Below, one piece after another: positions 27,966 through 36,873 of a DNA stretch of 64,000 bases. Position numbers and translations under genes: made by a program. The DNA lies in contig NZ_VFVR01000003.1 in the NCBI RefSeq assembly GCF_006442205.1, forward strand, positions 248,001 to 312,000, read 5' to 3'. The stretch is from Mesorhizobium sp. B2-3-12. Its GTDB lineage: Bacteria; Pseudomonadota; Alphaproteobacteria; Rhizobiales; Rhizobiaceae. Numbering within the stretch: position 1 is the stretch's first letter; each line of letters starts with the position of its first letter. Below the pieces are notes generated by a model, which was not told where the DNA came from, did not search any database, and saw only the letters and a list, made by a program, of their open reading frames with translations.

Positions 27966-29507
27966 ATGACAGGTTCCATACTCATAGTCGATGACGATCC
28001 CGTGCAGCGCCGGCTGCTCGAGGCGGCGGTGACCCGGTTCGGCCACACGGCGATCGTCGTCGAAGGCGGTGCCGCCGGCCTCGAGGTTCTCGACGGGCGT
28101 GGCGCCCGCGACGTGTCGGTCGTGATCCTCGACCTTGTCATGCCCGGCATCGACGGCATCGGCGTGCTGAAGGCGATGCGCGAGCGCGACATCAGCGTGC
28201 CGGTCATCGTGCAGACCGCGCAGGGCGGCATCGAAACCGTGGTTTCGGCGATGCGTCATGGCGCCTTCGATTTCGTCGTCAAGCCGGCTTCGCCCGACAG
28301 GCTGCAGGCCTCGATCTCCAATGCGCTGAAGGTCGAGGCGGTCGAGGGCGAGGTCAAGCGCACGTCGCGCAAACGCGGCGGGCTGCTGACCTTCAAGGAC
28401 ATGATCACCCACAGTCCGGCCATGGACAGGGTGATACGCCTCGGCCAGAAAGCGGCGGCCTCAAACATCCCGATCCTGATCGAGGGCGAATCCGGCGTCG
28501 GCAAGGAACTGGTGGCGCGTGCCATTCAAGGCAGCGGTGACCGCCGCTCGAAACCCTTCGTCACGGTCAATTGCGGCGCCATCCCCGACAATCTGGTGGA
28601 ATCCATCCTGTTCGGCCATGAGAGAGGCTCGTTCACCGGCGCCACTGACAAGCACACAGGCAAATTCGTCGAGGCGCATTCCGGCACCCTGTTCCTGGAC
28701 GAGATCGGCGACCTGCCACTCGACGTGCAGGTCAAGCTGCTGCGCGCCGTCCAGGAGGGCGAGGTCGATCCCGTCGGCGGCCGCTCGACCGTCAAGGTCG
28801 ACATCCGGCTGATTTCAGCGACGCACCGCAACCTGTTGCAGCAGGTCAAGGACGGCAAGTTCCGCGAAGACCTGTTCTACCGGTTGAATGTCTACCCGAT
28901 CTTCGTGCCGCCGCTGCGCGACCGCCGCGAGGACATTCCCCATCTGGTCTCGCATTTCATGGAGAAGGTGGCGCCGGCCGACCCGCGTCACCGGCTGCAA
29001 GGCATTTCGGCGGCAGCGCTTGGCATTCTGCAGGCCTATGACTGGCCCGGCAACATCCGGCAGCTCGAAAACGCCGTCTTCCGTGCCTCGGTGCTGTGCG
29101 AAGGCGAGATGCTGACCGCCGATGATTTCCCGCAGATCCGGGCGCAGGTCGAAGGCACGGTCAATCTCGAAGCCGGCGACAGGTTCGAAGCAAGTGGCGC
29201 GGCGGCGCCGCTGGCGCCGCGCGACGAGGACATCGTGCCCGACGAGACCGATTCGACGGCTGTACGTGAACAGCCGGTCGCCTCGCAGCCTCGCTTCGGT
29301 ACGCTGCGGGCGCTCGACGAGCGCGGCAATGTGCGGGCGCTGGCCGACGTCGAACTCGAAATGATCCAGCTCGCCATCGACCACTACAACGGCCAGATGA
29401 GCGAGGTCGCTCGCCGGCTCGGTATCGGCCGCTCGACGCTTTACCGCAAGCTGAAGGAATATGGCATCGACCCGGAAACCGGCCGCGTCGACAGGCTTGT
29501 TTCCTGA
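27966..29507 (+). CDS. Sigma-54-dependent response regulator
   Basis: 513 residues from ATG 27966. A receiver domain (3-120) has the acidic pocket DDD, phospho-acceptor Asp56 in ILDLVMPG and Lys106. An AAA+ sigma-54 activation domain (about 148-385) has Walker A GESGVGKE (174-181) and Walker B FLDEIGD. A C-terminal Fis-type helix-turn-helix (about 465-500) contains SEVARRLGIGRSTLYRKL. The sigma-54 contact loop reads GSFTGA (221-226) instead of the usual GAFTGA. No histidine kinase gene is adjacent, so its signal is unknown. The frame is open to 27894 but the domain starts at the chosen ATG. Confidence 0.92.
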   Translation: MTGSILIVDDDPVQRRLLEAAVTRFGHTAIVVEGGAAGLEVLDGRGARDVSVVILDLVMPGIDGIGVLKAMRERDISVPVIVQTAQGGIETVVSAMRHGAFDFVVKPASPDRLQASISNALKVEAVEGEVKRTSRKRGGLLTFKDMITHSPAMDRVIRLGQKAAASNIPILIEGESGVGKELVARAIQGSGDRRSKPFVTVNCGAIPDNLVESILFGHERGSFTGATDKHTGKFVEAHSGTLFLDEIGDLPLDVQVKLLRAVQEGEVDPVGGRSTVKVDIRLISATHRNLLQQVKDGKFREDLFYRLNVYPIFVPPLRDRREDIPHLVSHFMEKVAPADPRHRLQGISAAALGILQAYDWPGNIRQLENAVFRASVLCEGEMLTADDFPQIRAQVEGTVNLEAGDRFEASGAAAPLAPRDEDIVPDETDSTAVREQPVASQPRFGTLRALDERGNVRALADVELEMIQLAIDHYNGQMSEVARRLGIGRSTLYRKLKEYGIDPETGRVDRLVS

Positions 29508-29834
29508 GCCGCAAGGCCGGGACCAGTTTCCTCTGTCACGACATGGCGCCGACGCCGGATTATGGCGGCCGGACGGCGGCGCTCGACAGGCCATTGTTCA
29601 CGCATTGAGGCCGATGGTAACAGATCGTGTTCGGTCAAGGTCGGAATCATGATCTAAACCAGCGGTTTACCAAGAAACCTTGCGGACAATTTTTGACGGG
29701 ATATCGCCATGGTGTTACCGCATTTCGGCTTCAATAAGCGATGATTAACCATTAGGATCGATATTCGGATGTGATAACGACACGTCCGTTTGGGCAAATC
29801 CGGGGACAAACGGCAGCCTGCAAGGCCTTTTGAT
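29508..29834. other. Intergenic region, 327 bases, upstream of the DUF882 gene
   Basis: No gene is supported. A small hairpin (GGTTT-ACCAAG-AAACC, 29664-29679) and the A/T-rich stretch 29685-29770, including TTTTTGACGG at 29690-29700 as a possible -35 region, point to a promoter for the gene starting near 29835. I see no T-tract terminator for the response regulator gene. Confidence 0.35.
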
Positions 29835-31712
29835 TTGAACAGAATCGAACGACTCACAAACGGGCGGCACCATCATTTGAGCGTCTGGCCGAGATGGCTG
29901 GCGGCGGTGATTGTCGCATTTGGTTTTGTTGCCGCGGCCGCCACGGGCGCCCATGCCGAAGTTCGTTCGCTGAAGCTCTACCATCTCCATACGCACGAGA
30001 AGGCCGAGATCGTCTACAAGCGCAATGGCCGCTACGTTCCCGAGGGCCTGCGCAAGATCAACATCATCCTGCGCGACTGGCGCCGCAACGAGCCGACCAA
30101 GATGGATCCGCGCCTGCTCGACCTGGTCTGGGAAGCCTATCGGGAAAGCGGCGCCACCGATTATATCCAGGTCGTCTGCGGCTATCGCTCGCCGTCGACC
30201 AACTCGATGCTGCGCAGCCGCAGCCGGGGTGTCGCCGAGAAAAGCCAGCATATGCTGGGCAAGGCGATGGATTTCTATATTCCCGGCGTGCCGCTGAAGA
30301 AGCTGCGCAATATCGGCCTCAAGATGCAGGGCGGTGGCGTCGGCTATTACCCAACCTCCGGTTCGCCGTTCGTCCATATGGACGTCGGCAATGTGCGCCA
30401 CTGGCCCGGCATCAGCCGCCAGGAACTGGTCAGCCTGTTCCCCAATGGCAAGACGCTGCATGTGCCGAGCGACGGCCGGCCGCTGCCGGGCTACGAACAG
30501 GCCCTGGCCTCCTACAAGTCGCGCAAGGGCACTGGCACACCCAATATCGAACTGGCCAGCGCCGGCGGCAGCGGCAAGAAATCCGGTGGCTTCCTGTCCG
30601 CCTTCTTCGGTGGTGGCGGCGACGACGAGGCCGATGACAGCGCCGATGTCGAGACCGCTTCGGCTGCCCCGGCGCCCAGGGCTAAAAACCTGAAGCCGGT
30701 CGCGACCGCCAAGACCAGCAACCTGCCGGGCATCGCTATCGTCGCGCCCGAGAACGCCCAGCGCGCGAACATTCCGCAGATTGCCGACGAGCAGGCTCCG
30801 GAGCCGGAGAAGGACGCGCCGGAGACGATCATCGCGGCGCTGCCGGCCAAGGAAATCCCGCTGCCCGATTTCGCGCCGCGGCCGAAGGCCGATGTCGGCG
30901 CACAGACGCCTGAAAACGTTCCCTTCGCCACGGCGGATGCGACGGCCACCACGGAACAGGCAGTGGCGACCGCGCAGGCGCCGGCCAACATGCCTTTCAG
31001 CAAGGCTGATCCGGCAGCGCTGGCCGCGGCTGCGGCCGCCGATCCGGCGCAGGTCGCCGTCAACAACATCCCCTTGCCGACATGGCGTCCCGAACGCACG
31101 CTGCCGGCGGATCTCGCGCCGCCGCCCAGCAAAGATGTGCTGATGGCGCTGGCCGATACGGCTGATCACGGCAAGACCGCGACGGATGCGTTCTCCGTAC
31201 TGCCGAGCGCGCGTCCCAAGCCGGACGCCGTCAAGGCCGTGCTCGACGAGGCCAATGCGCAGGTCGGCAATGGCGACGAGTATCAGCTCGCGTCCTTGTC
31301 CGCGGAACCGCGCTCGGCGTTCAACGATCCGTCCGGTGTCGATGCCGCTTCGCCGCGCCAGGCCGTTGCAGCCCGTCCTGCCGGTTCCGATCCGGCCGCC
31401 GCGATCGGCGCCGGTGTGAAGACGACCCGCAAGGAAGCCAGGGCAACCGTCCGCGACCAGAAGCCCGGCCCCAGGGCCGTGGTGGTTGCCGCGGCACCGC
31501 AGGCCGCCCGCTGGGCGCTGACCAGTGGCGAGAACGTCGCCACCGTTTCCAGCGCGACCACCGCGCCGGGTTACGCCTACAACATCGTGCATACACCGCC
31601 GAGCGAGGTCTATACGGCCGGCTTCCAGTCGGGCAACCAGATGGCCGACGCCAACCGTTTCACCGGCAATGCCGTCAAGTTCATGTCGGTCGCCCGCTTC
31701 CAGACCAAGTAG
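29835..31712 (+). CDS. DUF882 (M15-like peptidase fold) protein with long low-complexity tail
   Basis: 625 residues if started at TTG 29835, which has AAGG eight bases upstream; no ATG precedes the conserved part, and a TTG at 29790 is the alternative. A signal or anchor segment (about 18-41, ending TGAHA) is followed by a DUF882 domain (about 42-205) with the M15-type metal-site pattern SQHMLGKAMDFYIPG and FVHMDVGNVRHW, typical of YcbK-like murein peptidases. The remaining 400 residues are Ala/Pro-rich and poorly conserved. A cell-wall peptidase role is likely; an unusual start and tail are noted. Confidence 0.85.
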   Translation: MNRIERLTNGRHHHLSVWPRWLAAVIVAFGFVAAAATGAHAEVRSLKLYHLHTHEKAEIVYKRNGRYVPEGLRKINIILRDWRRNEPTKMDPRLLDLVWEAYRESGATDYIQVVCGYRSPSTNSMLRSRSRGVAEKSQHMLGKAMDFYIPGVPLKKLRNIGLKMQGGGVGYYPTSGSPFVHMDVGNVRHWPGISRQELVSLFPNGKTLHVPSDGRPLPGYEQALASYKSRKGTGTPNIELASAGGSGKKSGGFLSAFFGGGGDDEADDSADVETASAAPAPRAKNLKPVATAKTSNLPGIAIVAPENAQRANIPQIADEQAPEPEKDAPETIIAALPAKEIPLPDFAPRPKADVGAQTPENVPFATADATATTEQAVATAQAPANMPFSKADPAALAAAAAADPAQVAVNNIPLPTWRPERTLPADLAPPPSKDVLMALADTADHGKTATDAFSVLPSARPKPDAVKAVLDEANAQVGNGDEYQLASLSAEPRSAFNDPSGVDAASPRQAVAARPAGSDPAAAIGAGVKTTRKEARATVRDQKPGPRAVVVAAAPQAARWALTSGENVATVSSATTAPGYAYNIVHTPPSEVYTAGFQSGNQMADANRFTGNAVKFMSVARFQTK

Positions 31713-31735
31713 CGCACGGACCAGACCATCGCTGA

Positions 31736-31765
31736 AGCCGCGCCGGGCGACCGACGCGGCTTTTT
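31736..31765 (+). terminator. Intrinsic terminator of the DUF882 gene
   Basis: AGCCGCG (31736-31742) pairs with CGCGGCT (31755-31761) around a 12-base loop that can pair further, followed by a run of T residues to 31765. It starts 24 bases after the stop codon. Confidence 0.8.
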
Positions 31766-31997
31766 GCTGTCCGGAGGCGCGATGCGCGGGGTTCTTCTGT
31801 ATCACTCGCGGGAGCGCGCCTGTCGGCCCGGCTGTGATGCCGGTCAGGCGAGGGCGACGCCCGTAACCGGACGATCGTTGCGGGAGAAAATCGGCGGAAG
31901 GCCGGCGAGGATCACGCGCGGCTGAACTTCTCGTGAAGCCGGAACGGGCCACCCCGTTTCCGGGTTAAGGTGGGTACGTTCCAACCTGGGGATATTC

Positions 31998-32186
31998 ATG
32001 AAGAAGATGTTATTGGCGACAGCTCTAACGCTGGCGGCTGCCTCGGCCGCCATCGCTCCGACGCAGGCGGCAACCGTCGTCGTCAAGACCAATGACCACA
32101 TGCATGCCAAGCACTGCAGGACCAAGGTGGTCACGCACTGGAGGCATCACCACAGGGTGATTGAAAAGGTCAGAGTCTGCAACTGA
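31998..32186 (+). CDS. Small secreted histidine-rich protein
   Basis: 62 residues. MKKMLLATALTLAAASAAI is a clear signal peptide, probably cut at TQA-AT near residue 24. The mature part of about 38 residues has two cysteines (in KHCRTK and at the end, VCN) and HWRHHHR, so it could bind metal or form a disulfide. GGGGA lies upstream of the ATG. It is not in an operon: the DUF882 terminator is upstream and a GC hairpin is downstream. I do not recognise a family. Confidence 0.65.
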   Translation: MKKMLLATALTLAAASAAIAPTQAATVVVKTNDHMHAKHCRTKVVTHWRHHHRVIEKVRVCN

Positions 32187-32210
32187 CCCTTGCTTGAAGG
32201 GAAGCAATGC

Positions 32211-32239
32211 GGCCCGGTCGGCGAAGGTTCGGCCGGGCC
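32211..32239 (+). terminator. Possible terminator after the small secreted protein gene
   Basis: GGCCCGG (32211-32217) and CCGGGCC (32233-32239) form a GC stem with a 15-base interior that pairs partly, followed by only TTCT. It is 25 bases after the stop codon. The poor T-tract keeps confidence moderate. Confidence 0.45.
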
Positions 32240-32262
32240 TTCTGCGAACCCCTTGGATTTCT

Positions 32263-32314
32263 AGAGCGCGTCGCGTCGAAACGAATTCCGCGCCGCGCTT
32301 TCGACGTGCATTAG
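32263..32314. repeat. Truncated copy of the rhizobial palindromic repeat at 45597
   Basis: The 17 bases 32272-32288 are identical to 45608-45624, and the end GTGCATTAG matches ATGCATTAG of the longer copy. The middle of about 50 bases, including one arm of the second hairpin, is missing. The element lies in the 3' region of the AraC-type gene, whose TAA stop (32311-32313) is the last part of the repeat. Confidence 0.7.
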
Positions 32315-33222
32315 TCCACCTCAAGCGCGGCTGCTTCGCCTCGCGCCAGCAGCCGCGCGGCGTCACGCGCGGGCGGCAATCCGAATTGGCGGGCATATTC
32401 GCGGGTGAACTGCGAAGCGCTCTCGTACCCCACCTCAAAAGCGACGCGCGCGGCGTTGCCCGGCTGGGCGATCAACAGATGGCGCGCCTCCAGCAGGCGG
32501 ACCTGCTTCTGATACTGGATCGGGCTCATCGCTGTCGCCGCCTTGAAGTGGCGATGAAAGGCGGCGTTGCTCATATGGGCCAGGTCGGCCAGCTGTCGCA
32601 CCTCGATAGGCTCGTTGTAATGCGTCCGGATCCACGCCGTGGCGCGGCGGATCCGCGACAGGCGGCCGTCGGCGCGGGCAAGCTGGTGCAGCTTGCCGCC
32701 TTGCGGACCTTGCAGCAGCCGAAACAATATCTCCCGCTCGATCATGGGAGCGAGCACGGAAATCTCGGCGGGCCGGTCGAGCAGCCGCAGCATCCGGCGC
32801 CACGCATCGAGCAGGTCCTCATCGGCCAGGCAAGTCACAAAACCGTCGCCACCGACCGCCGGCTCGTGGTCGATGAGCAAGGTGGCGATCGATCCGACAT
32901 CAAGGGCGAAACCGATGGCCAGGTAAGGGCAGGCGGCACTTGCTTCGATCAGCTGGCTGGTGGCGGGCGTCTCGACCGCGTAGAAGAAATAGCTGCCGGC
33001 CTCATAACGAAGCGTACGGTCGCCGAGCAGCACCGATTTCGCGCCCTGCAGCACGAACAACGCCGTTGGCTGACAAAGCTCCGGCAGCGGTGGCGACAGT
33101 ATCTCGCTGCGGCCGATCGTGACGCGGGGGATCGCCGTCCGTGTCCGTCGTCCATGCGCGTGGCGGGCTGCGATCGCGATCAATTCCCGAAGCATTTCGT
33201 TCATCGTTTCAGCATTGCCCAT
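32311..33222 (-). CDS. AraC-family transcriptional regulator
   Basis: 303 residues from ATG 33222; a TTG seven codons earlier or ATG 33204 are alternatives, none with a clear ribosome site. An N-terminal cupin-like AraC_N ligand domain (about 20-185, ALFVLQGAKSVLLGDRTLRYEAGSY in the core) is followed by the C-terminal double helix-turn-helix (about 205-295, RQLADLAHMSNAAFHRHFK and VAFEVGYESASQFTREYARQFG). This resembles regulators divergent from short-chain dehydrogenase or aldehyde-metabolising genes. Here too the divergent neighbour is an SDR gene starting 113 bases away, its probable target. Confidence 0.9.
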   Translation of the reverse strand: MGNAETMNEMLRELIAIAARHAHGRRTRTAIPRVTIGRSEILSPPLPELCQPTALFVLQGAKSVLLGDRTLRYEAGSYFFYAVETPATSQLIEASAACPYLAIGFALDVGSIATLLIDHEPAVGGDGFVTCLADEDLLDAWRRMLRLLDRPAEISVLAPMIEREILFRLLQGPQGGKLHQLARADGRLSRIRRATAWIRTHYNEPIEVRQLADLAHMSNAAFHRHFKAATAMSPIQYQKQVRLLEARHLLIAQPGNAARVAFEVGYESASQFTREYARQFGLPPARDAARLLARGEAAALEVD

Positions 33223-33335
33223 CCACGGGTAGAGCGCAACCAAGTGAGAGTTTTAGGCAAGAGCATGAGAGCTTCCGGCGCGCGAAGCAGGCCGGCTTGC
33301 GTCATTTCTGGGATCACGAAAAAGGAGACTTTGCG

Positions 33336-34094
33336 ATGACGACACAGAAGACCGCTCTGGTGACCGGCGCCAACAAGGGCATCGGCCTCGAGACCGTCCG
33401 GCGGCTTGCGGGGATGGGAATCAGGGTCTGGCTCGGCGCCCGCGATCCAAAACGTGGCATGGCCGCGGCCGGGGTCTTGCGCACCGAGGGGCTCGACGTC
33501 GTATGGCTCGAACTCGACGTCACCAGCGACGAAAGCGTGGCCGCCGCCGCCAGCGTCGTCGCGGCAAGCGCGCCCAGTCTCGATGTGCTGGTCAACAATG
33601 CCGGCATCGCGCCTGGATATGTCGATGCGCTCGGTCCGGACGGCCGCTACGAGCGGCTGCCGAGCCAAGAGAACATTGCCGACATGAAGGCGACCTATGA
33701 CGTCAACGTTTTCGGTCCGATCCGCGTCACCCAGGCGTTCCTGCCGTTGCTTTCGGCAGCACCCGGAGCCCGCATCGTCATGCTGAGCAGCAATCTCGGT
33801 TCGATCGCGCGCGCGTCCGACAATCTTGCTGAAAACCAGTCACCTAATATCATGGGGTATGGCAGCTCCAAGACTGCGCTCAACGCCATCACCGTGGCAT
33901 TCGCCAGGGAACTCGCGCCGCGGGGCATCAAGGTCAATGCCGCCGCGCCCGGCTATACAGCGACCGATCTCAATGGCGGCAAAGGCTACCGCACGGTGGA
34001 GCAGGCAACCGAGATCGTCGTGCGGCTGGCAACGCTGGATAGTGATGGCCCGACAGGTGGATATTTCGACGACAACGGCCCACTGCGCTGGTGA
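33336..34094 (+). CDS. Short-chain dehydrogenase/reductase
   Basis: 252 residues from ATG 33336, with AAAGGAGA ten bases upstream. The classical SDR features are all present: the cofactor loop TGANKGIG (about 10-17), NNAG (about 87-90), a Ser in MLSSNLG and the catalytic YGSSK. The Arg in GARDPKRG after beta-strand 2 suggests NADPH. It resembles carbonyl-reductase-type SDRs. The substrate is unknown. The divergent AraC regulator probably controls it. Confidence 0.9.
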   Translation: MTTQKTALVTGANKGIGLETVRRLAGMGIRVWLGARDPKRGMAAAGVLRTEGLDVVWLELDVTSDESVAAAASVVAASAPSLDVLVNNAGIAPGYVDALGPDGRYERLPSQENIADMKATYDVNVFGPIRVTQAFLPLLSAAPGARIVMLSSNLGSIARASDNLAENQSPNIMGYGSSKTALNAITVAFARELAPRGIKVNAAAPGYTATDLNGGKGYRTVEQATEIVVRLATLDSDGPTGGYFDDNGPLRW

Positions 34095-34106
34095 ACCCGA
34101 GGGGGG

Positions 34107-34745
34107 TTATTTCCCGAGCTTGCTCGCGGCCCGTGCGAGCGCCTCGATCTCGTCCCACTTGCCGGCCTTGACCAACTCGTCGGGGGCAACCCAGGAGCCG
34201 CCGACGCAGACGACGTTTGGCAAAGCGAGGTAGTCGGCGGCGTTCTTGCCGGTGATGCCGCCGGTCGGGCAGAATTTGACGTCCGCCAGCGGCGAGGCGA
34301 AGGCCTTCAGCGAAGCGATGCCGCCGGACTGTTCGGCCGGGAAGAATTTCAGGAAGCGCAGGCCGGCCTCGCGCGCGGCCATGATCTCGCCTGGCGTGAT
34401 GGCACCGGGCAGCAGCGGAACCTCGCTGTCGGCGGCGGCCGCCAGAAGCTGACTGGTGATGCCGGGGCTGACGATGAAGCGCGAACCGGCGCTGGCTGCC
34501 TGGTCGAACTGCTTGCTGTCCAGAATGGTGCCGGCGCCGACGATGGCTTCCTCGACCTCGCCCGCCACGCGCCGGATCGCTTCGAGCGCATCCGCGGTCC
34601 GGAGCGTGATCTCGATCGCCGGCAAGCCGCCGCGCGCCAGAGCACGGGCCAGCGGCACCGCATCGGCAACGCTGGCGATCTTCAGCACCGGAATGACCGG
34701 CTGGCCATTGAGGAGCGACAGGAGTTTTTCGGTCTTGGTCGGCAT
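34107..34745 (-). CDS. eda: 2-dehydro-3-deoxyphosphogluconate (KDPG) aldolase
   Basis: It splits KDPG into pyruvate and glyceraldehyde-3-phosphate in the Entner-Doudoroff pathway, the main glucose route of rhizobia. 212 residues, usual size. The catalytic Glu is in AIEITLRT, the Schiff-base Lys in RFLKFFPAEQ, and the phosphate-binding CPTGGIT follows. ATG 34745 follows a purine-rich AAGGAGA. No edd or zwf gene is next to it. It is convergent with the SDR gene, 12 bases between stops. Confidence 0.94.
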   Translation of the reverse strand: MPTKTEKLLSLLNGQPVIPVLKIASVADAVPLARALARGGLPAIEITLRTADALEAIRRVAGEVEEAIVGAGTILDSKQFDQAASAGSRFIVSPGITSQLLAAAADSEVPLLPGAITPGEIMAAREAGLRFLKFFPAEQSGGIASLKAFASPLADVKFCPTGGITGKNAADYLALPNVVCVGGSWVAPDELVKAGKWDEIEALARAASKLGK

Positions 34746-34945
34746 CTGTCTCTCCTTGTCGGGGTCGCGTCGAGGGATTTCAACCGATTAGCAGACGGGT
34801 ATTGCCCTGTCCACGGAACCGGTCGCGGCGCGATGTCACGCGGTGCCGCCCAGCTTAACGGTTATTCGCCGACAGGGCCATGACAAGGCAGCCCGAACCC
34901 GTTTCGCCTTGAATCGGCTTTCGCGAGCGTCTAGGTGCTCTGGCA

Positions 34946-35878
34946 ATGACAACACCGCCCGCGCCATCCCAGCCAGTCCGCGTCGCCGCGCTCTATCGCT
35001 TTGCCCGGCTCGACGCCTTCGAGGCGTTGCGCGCGCCGCTCGCGGCCTTCTGCTGCGGGCGCGGCATCAAGGGCACGCTGCTCCTGGCGCATGAGGGCAT
35101 CAACGGCACCGTCGCCGGCAGCGGCGAAGCGATCGCCGCGCTGATCGACCATATTGAAGCGATCGACGGCCTGTCGGGTCTCGAAGTGAAGTACAGCGAT
35201 GCCGCGGCAATGCCGTTCCACCGCATGAAGGTGCGGCTGAAGCGCGAGATCGTCACCATGGGGGTGGAGACCATCGACCCGGCGACAAGCGCGGGCACCT
35301 ATGTGGAGCCGGGCGACTGGAACGCGCTGATCTCGCAACCCGACACGCTCGTCATCGACACGCGCAACGCCTATGAGGTCTCGATCGGCACTTTCAAGGG
35401 TGCGGTCGATCCGGCGACGGCGAGCTTTCGCGAATTCCCGGCCTGGGTGGAAGCGCACCGGGCGGAGTTCGAGGGCCGCAAGGTGGCGATGTTCTGCACC
35501 GGCGGCATACGCTGCGAAAAGGCGACGGCCTATGTGAAGTCGCTCGGCTTCGAGGACGTCTTTCACCTCAAGGGCGGCATTCTCAAATATCTCGAGCAGG
35601 TCCCGGCCGAGCAGAGCCTGTGGCAGGGCGAGTGCTTCGTCTTCGACGAGCGGGTTTCGGTGTCACACGGCCTCGCGGAGGGTGAAGCGGAATTGTGCCG
35701 CGCCTGCCGCCATCCGCTGACGCAGAGCGAGCTGACGTCGCCGAACTATGCCGCCGGGGTTTCTTGTCCGCATTGTTTCGATGCCCGCTCGGACGAAGAC
35801 CGCAAGCGCTACGCGGAGCGCCAGCGGCAAGTGGAGCTCGCGCGAGCCCGGGGCAGGAGACCGCATATCGGATCCTGA
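34946..35878 (+). CDS. trhO: tRNA uridine 5-oxyacetic acid / 5-hydroxylation protein TrhO, rhodanese family
   Basis: An oxygen-dependent enzyme that hydroxylates U34 of certain tRNAs. 310 residues, usual length. An N-terminal ferredoxin-like domain (about 10-100, with [11 protein letters not shown]) is followed by a rhodanese domain (about 125-225) with the active cysteine in [14 protein letters not shown]-terminal zinc-finger-like region has CRACRHPL and CPHC. ATG 34946 opens the conserved sequence. It is not in an evident operon. Confidence 0.92.
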   Translation: MTTPPAPSQPVRVAALYRFARLDAFEALRAPLAAFCCGRGIKGTLLLAHEGINGTVAGSGEAIAALIDHIEAIDGLSGLEVKYSDAAAMPFHRMKVRLKREIVTMGVETIDPATSAGTYVEPGDWNALISQPDTLVIDTRNAYEVSIGTFKGAVDPATASFREFPAWVEAHRAEFEGRKVAMFCTGGIRCEKATAYVKSLGFEDVFHLKGGILKYLEQVPAEQSLWQGECFVFDERVSVSHGLAEGEAELCRACRHPLTQSELTSPNYAAGVSCPHCFDARSDEDRKRYAERQRQVELARARGRRPHIGS

Positions 35879-35994
35879 TCGAGGCGCCGCGGCCGGCAAA
35901 GCGGCCGCGTGTCGTTGCAATGTCAGGCTTCGGGACCTACGTCTTCGGCGTTCGAAACCCGCCCGTTCGGCCGGGCATATGCTGGAGGCACTGA

Positions 35995-36735
35995 ATGTTC
36001 GATCCCAAGAAGCTTCTCGACGATCTGCTCGGCTCGCAAGTTCCCGGCACCAGCGGCACGGTCCGCGACAAGGCCGGACAAGCGGTGCAGATGGCCAAGG
36101 ACAATCCGCTGGCCGCCGGTGCGCTGGCCGCGATGCTGCTTGGAACCGGTGCTGGCCGGCAGGTGACGGGTGCCGCGGTGAAGCTCGGCGGGTTGGCCGC
36201 CATTGGTGGCCTCGCCTACAAGGCCTATCAGAACTACAAGGCCGGCAACGCACCCGAACAGGCGCCCACGGCCGGCGAGCCGGAATTGCTGCCGCCGCCC
36301 AAGGACACGGCCTTTCACCCGTCGCAGGCGCCGCAAGGCGAGGATGAGTTCACGCTGACCCTGGTGCGGGCGATGATCTCGGCGGCCAAGGCCGACGGCC
36401 ATGTCGACGACGAGGAGCGCCAGAAGATCGCCGGCAAGCTCAGCCTTGCCGGGATCGGCACCGATGCGGAAAAATTCCTGATGGCGGAGCTGGAGAGCCC
36501 GCTCGATCTCGACACGCTGGTGGCCGGCGCCAGGACCGATGCGCAGAAGCTCGAGCTCTATACGGCGTCGCGTCTCACCATCGATCCCGACACGCGCGCC
36601 GAGCGTGGTTATCTCGACCTGCTTGCCGGCCGGCTTGGCCTGCCGGATGCGCTGGTCGACCATGTCGAGGCGACGGTTTCGGCGGCCAAGGTGCCAGCGG
36701 CAAAGGGGGGGACCTCAACCAACCCGCGCTGGTAG
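35995..36735 (+). CDS. DUF533/TerB-like inner-membrane-associated protein
   Basis: 246 residues with TGGAGG upstream of ATG 35995. The N-terminal half has short hydrophobic glycine/alanine helices (about 40-80, LAAGALAAMLLGTGAG and LGGLAAIGGLAYKAY). The C-terminal half (about 115-230) is the TerB-like all-helical domain of DUF533 with acidic residues in AKADGHVDDEERQKI. This is the YebE type. Function is unknown; some relatives respond to envelope stress. It stands alone, followed by a probable CtrA site and a candidate small RNA. Confidence 0.85.
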   Translation: MFDPKKLLDDLLGSQVPGTSGTVRDKAGQAVQMAKDNPLAAGALAAMLLGTGAGRQVTGAAVKLGGLAAIGGLAYKAYQNYKAGNAPEQAPTAGEPELLPPPKDTAFHPSQAPQGEDEFTLTLVRAMISAAKADGHVDDEERQKIAGKLSLAGIGTDAEKFLMAELESPLDLDTLVAGARTDAQKLELYTASRLTIDPDTRAERGYLDLLAGRLGLPDALVDHVEATVSAAKVPAAKGGTSTNPRW

Positions 36736-36766
36736 GTCGAAACGGGACAGGCGGGTCTTTCCAGCG

Positions 36767-36782
36767 TTAACCTTTCGTTAAC
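36767..36782 (+). promoter_or_regulatory. CtrA-type box upstream of a candidate small RNA
   Basis: TTAA-CCTTTCG-TTAAC matches the full CtrA consensus TTAA-N7-TTAAC exactly. It lies 31 bases after the DUF533 stop codon and about 30-40 bases before the structured RNA region. CtrA is the cell-cycle response regulator of alphaproteobacteria. Binding is inferred from the sequence only. Confidence 0.55.
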
Positions 36783-36802
36783 TCAGGAAGCGCATGATTC
36801 TA

Positions 36803-36873
36803 GACAGTCGGATCGGCTTTCCTCCTCCCAAGCCCGGTTCAGATCAGGGCGGTCGCCAATGACCGCCCTTTTT
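36803..36873 (+). ncRNA. Candidate trans-acting small RNA with an anti-Shine-Dalgarno loop
   Basis: The sequence shows a hairpin GGCTT (36815-36819) / AAGCC (36830-36834) whose 10-base loop is TCCTCCTCCC, complementary to ribosome binding sites. A strong terminator follows 12 bases later. Exposed CCUCCUCCC loops are a mark of alphaproteobacterial small RNAs such as the alpha-r14 (NfeR1) family. No open frame covers it. The 5' end is a guess from the CtrA box and a possible -10 near 36797. I am fairly sure of the structure, less of the family. Confidence 0.55.
36847..36873 (+). terminator. Intrinsic terminator of the candidate small RNA
   Basis: GGGCGGTC (36847-36854) pairs perfectly with GACCGCCC (36861-36868) around a 6-base loop and is followed by TTTTT. 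It could also end the DUF533 transcript, but it lies 111 bases beyond that stop codon. Confidence 0.93.

Noticed and set aside
29745..31952. 735-codon minus-strand frame opposite the DUF882 gene
   Set aside because: Composition (Arg, Gly, Leu) is that of an antisense shadow; the plus strand has signal peptide, DUF882 motifs and a terminator.
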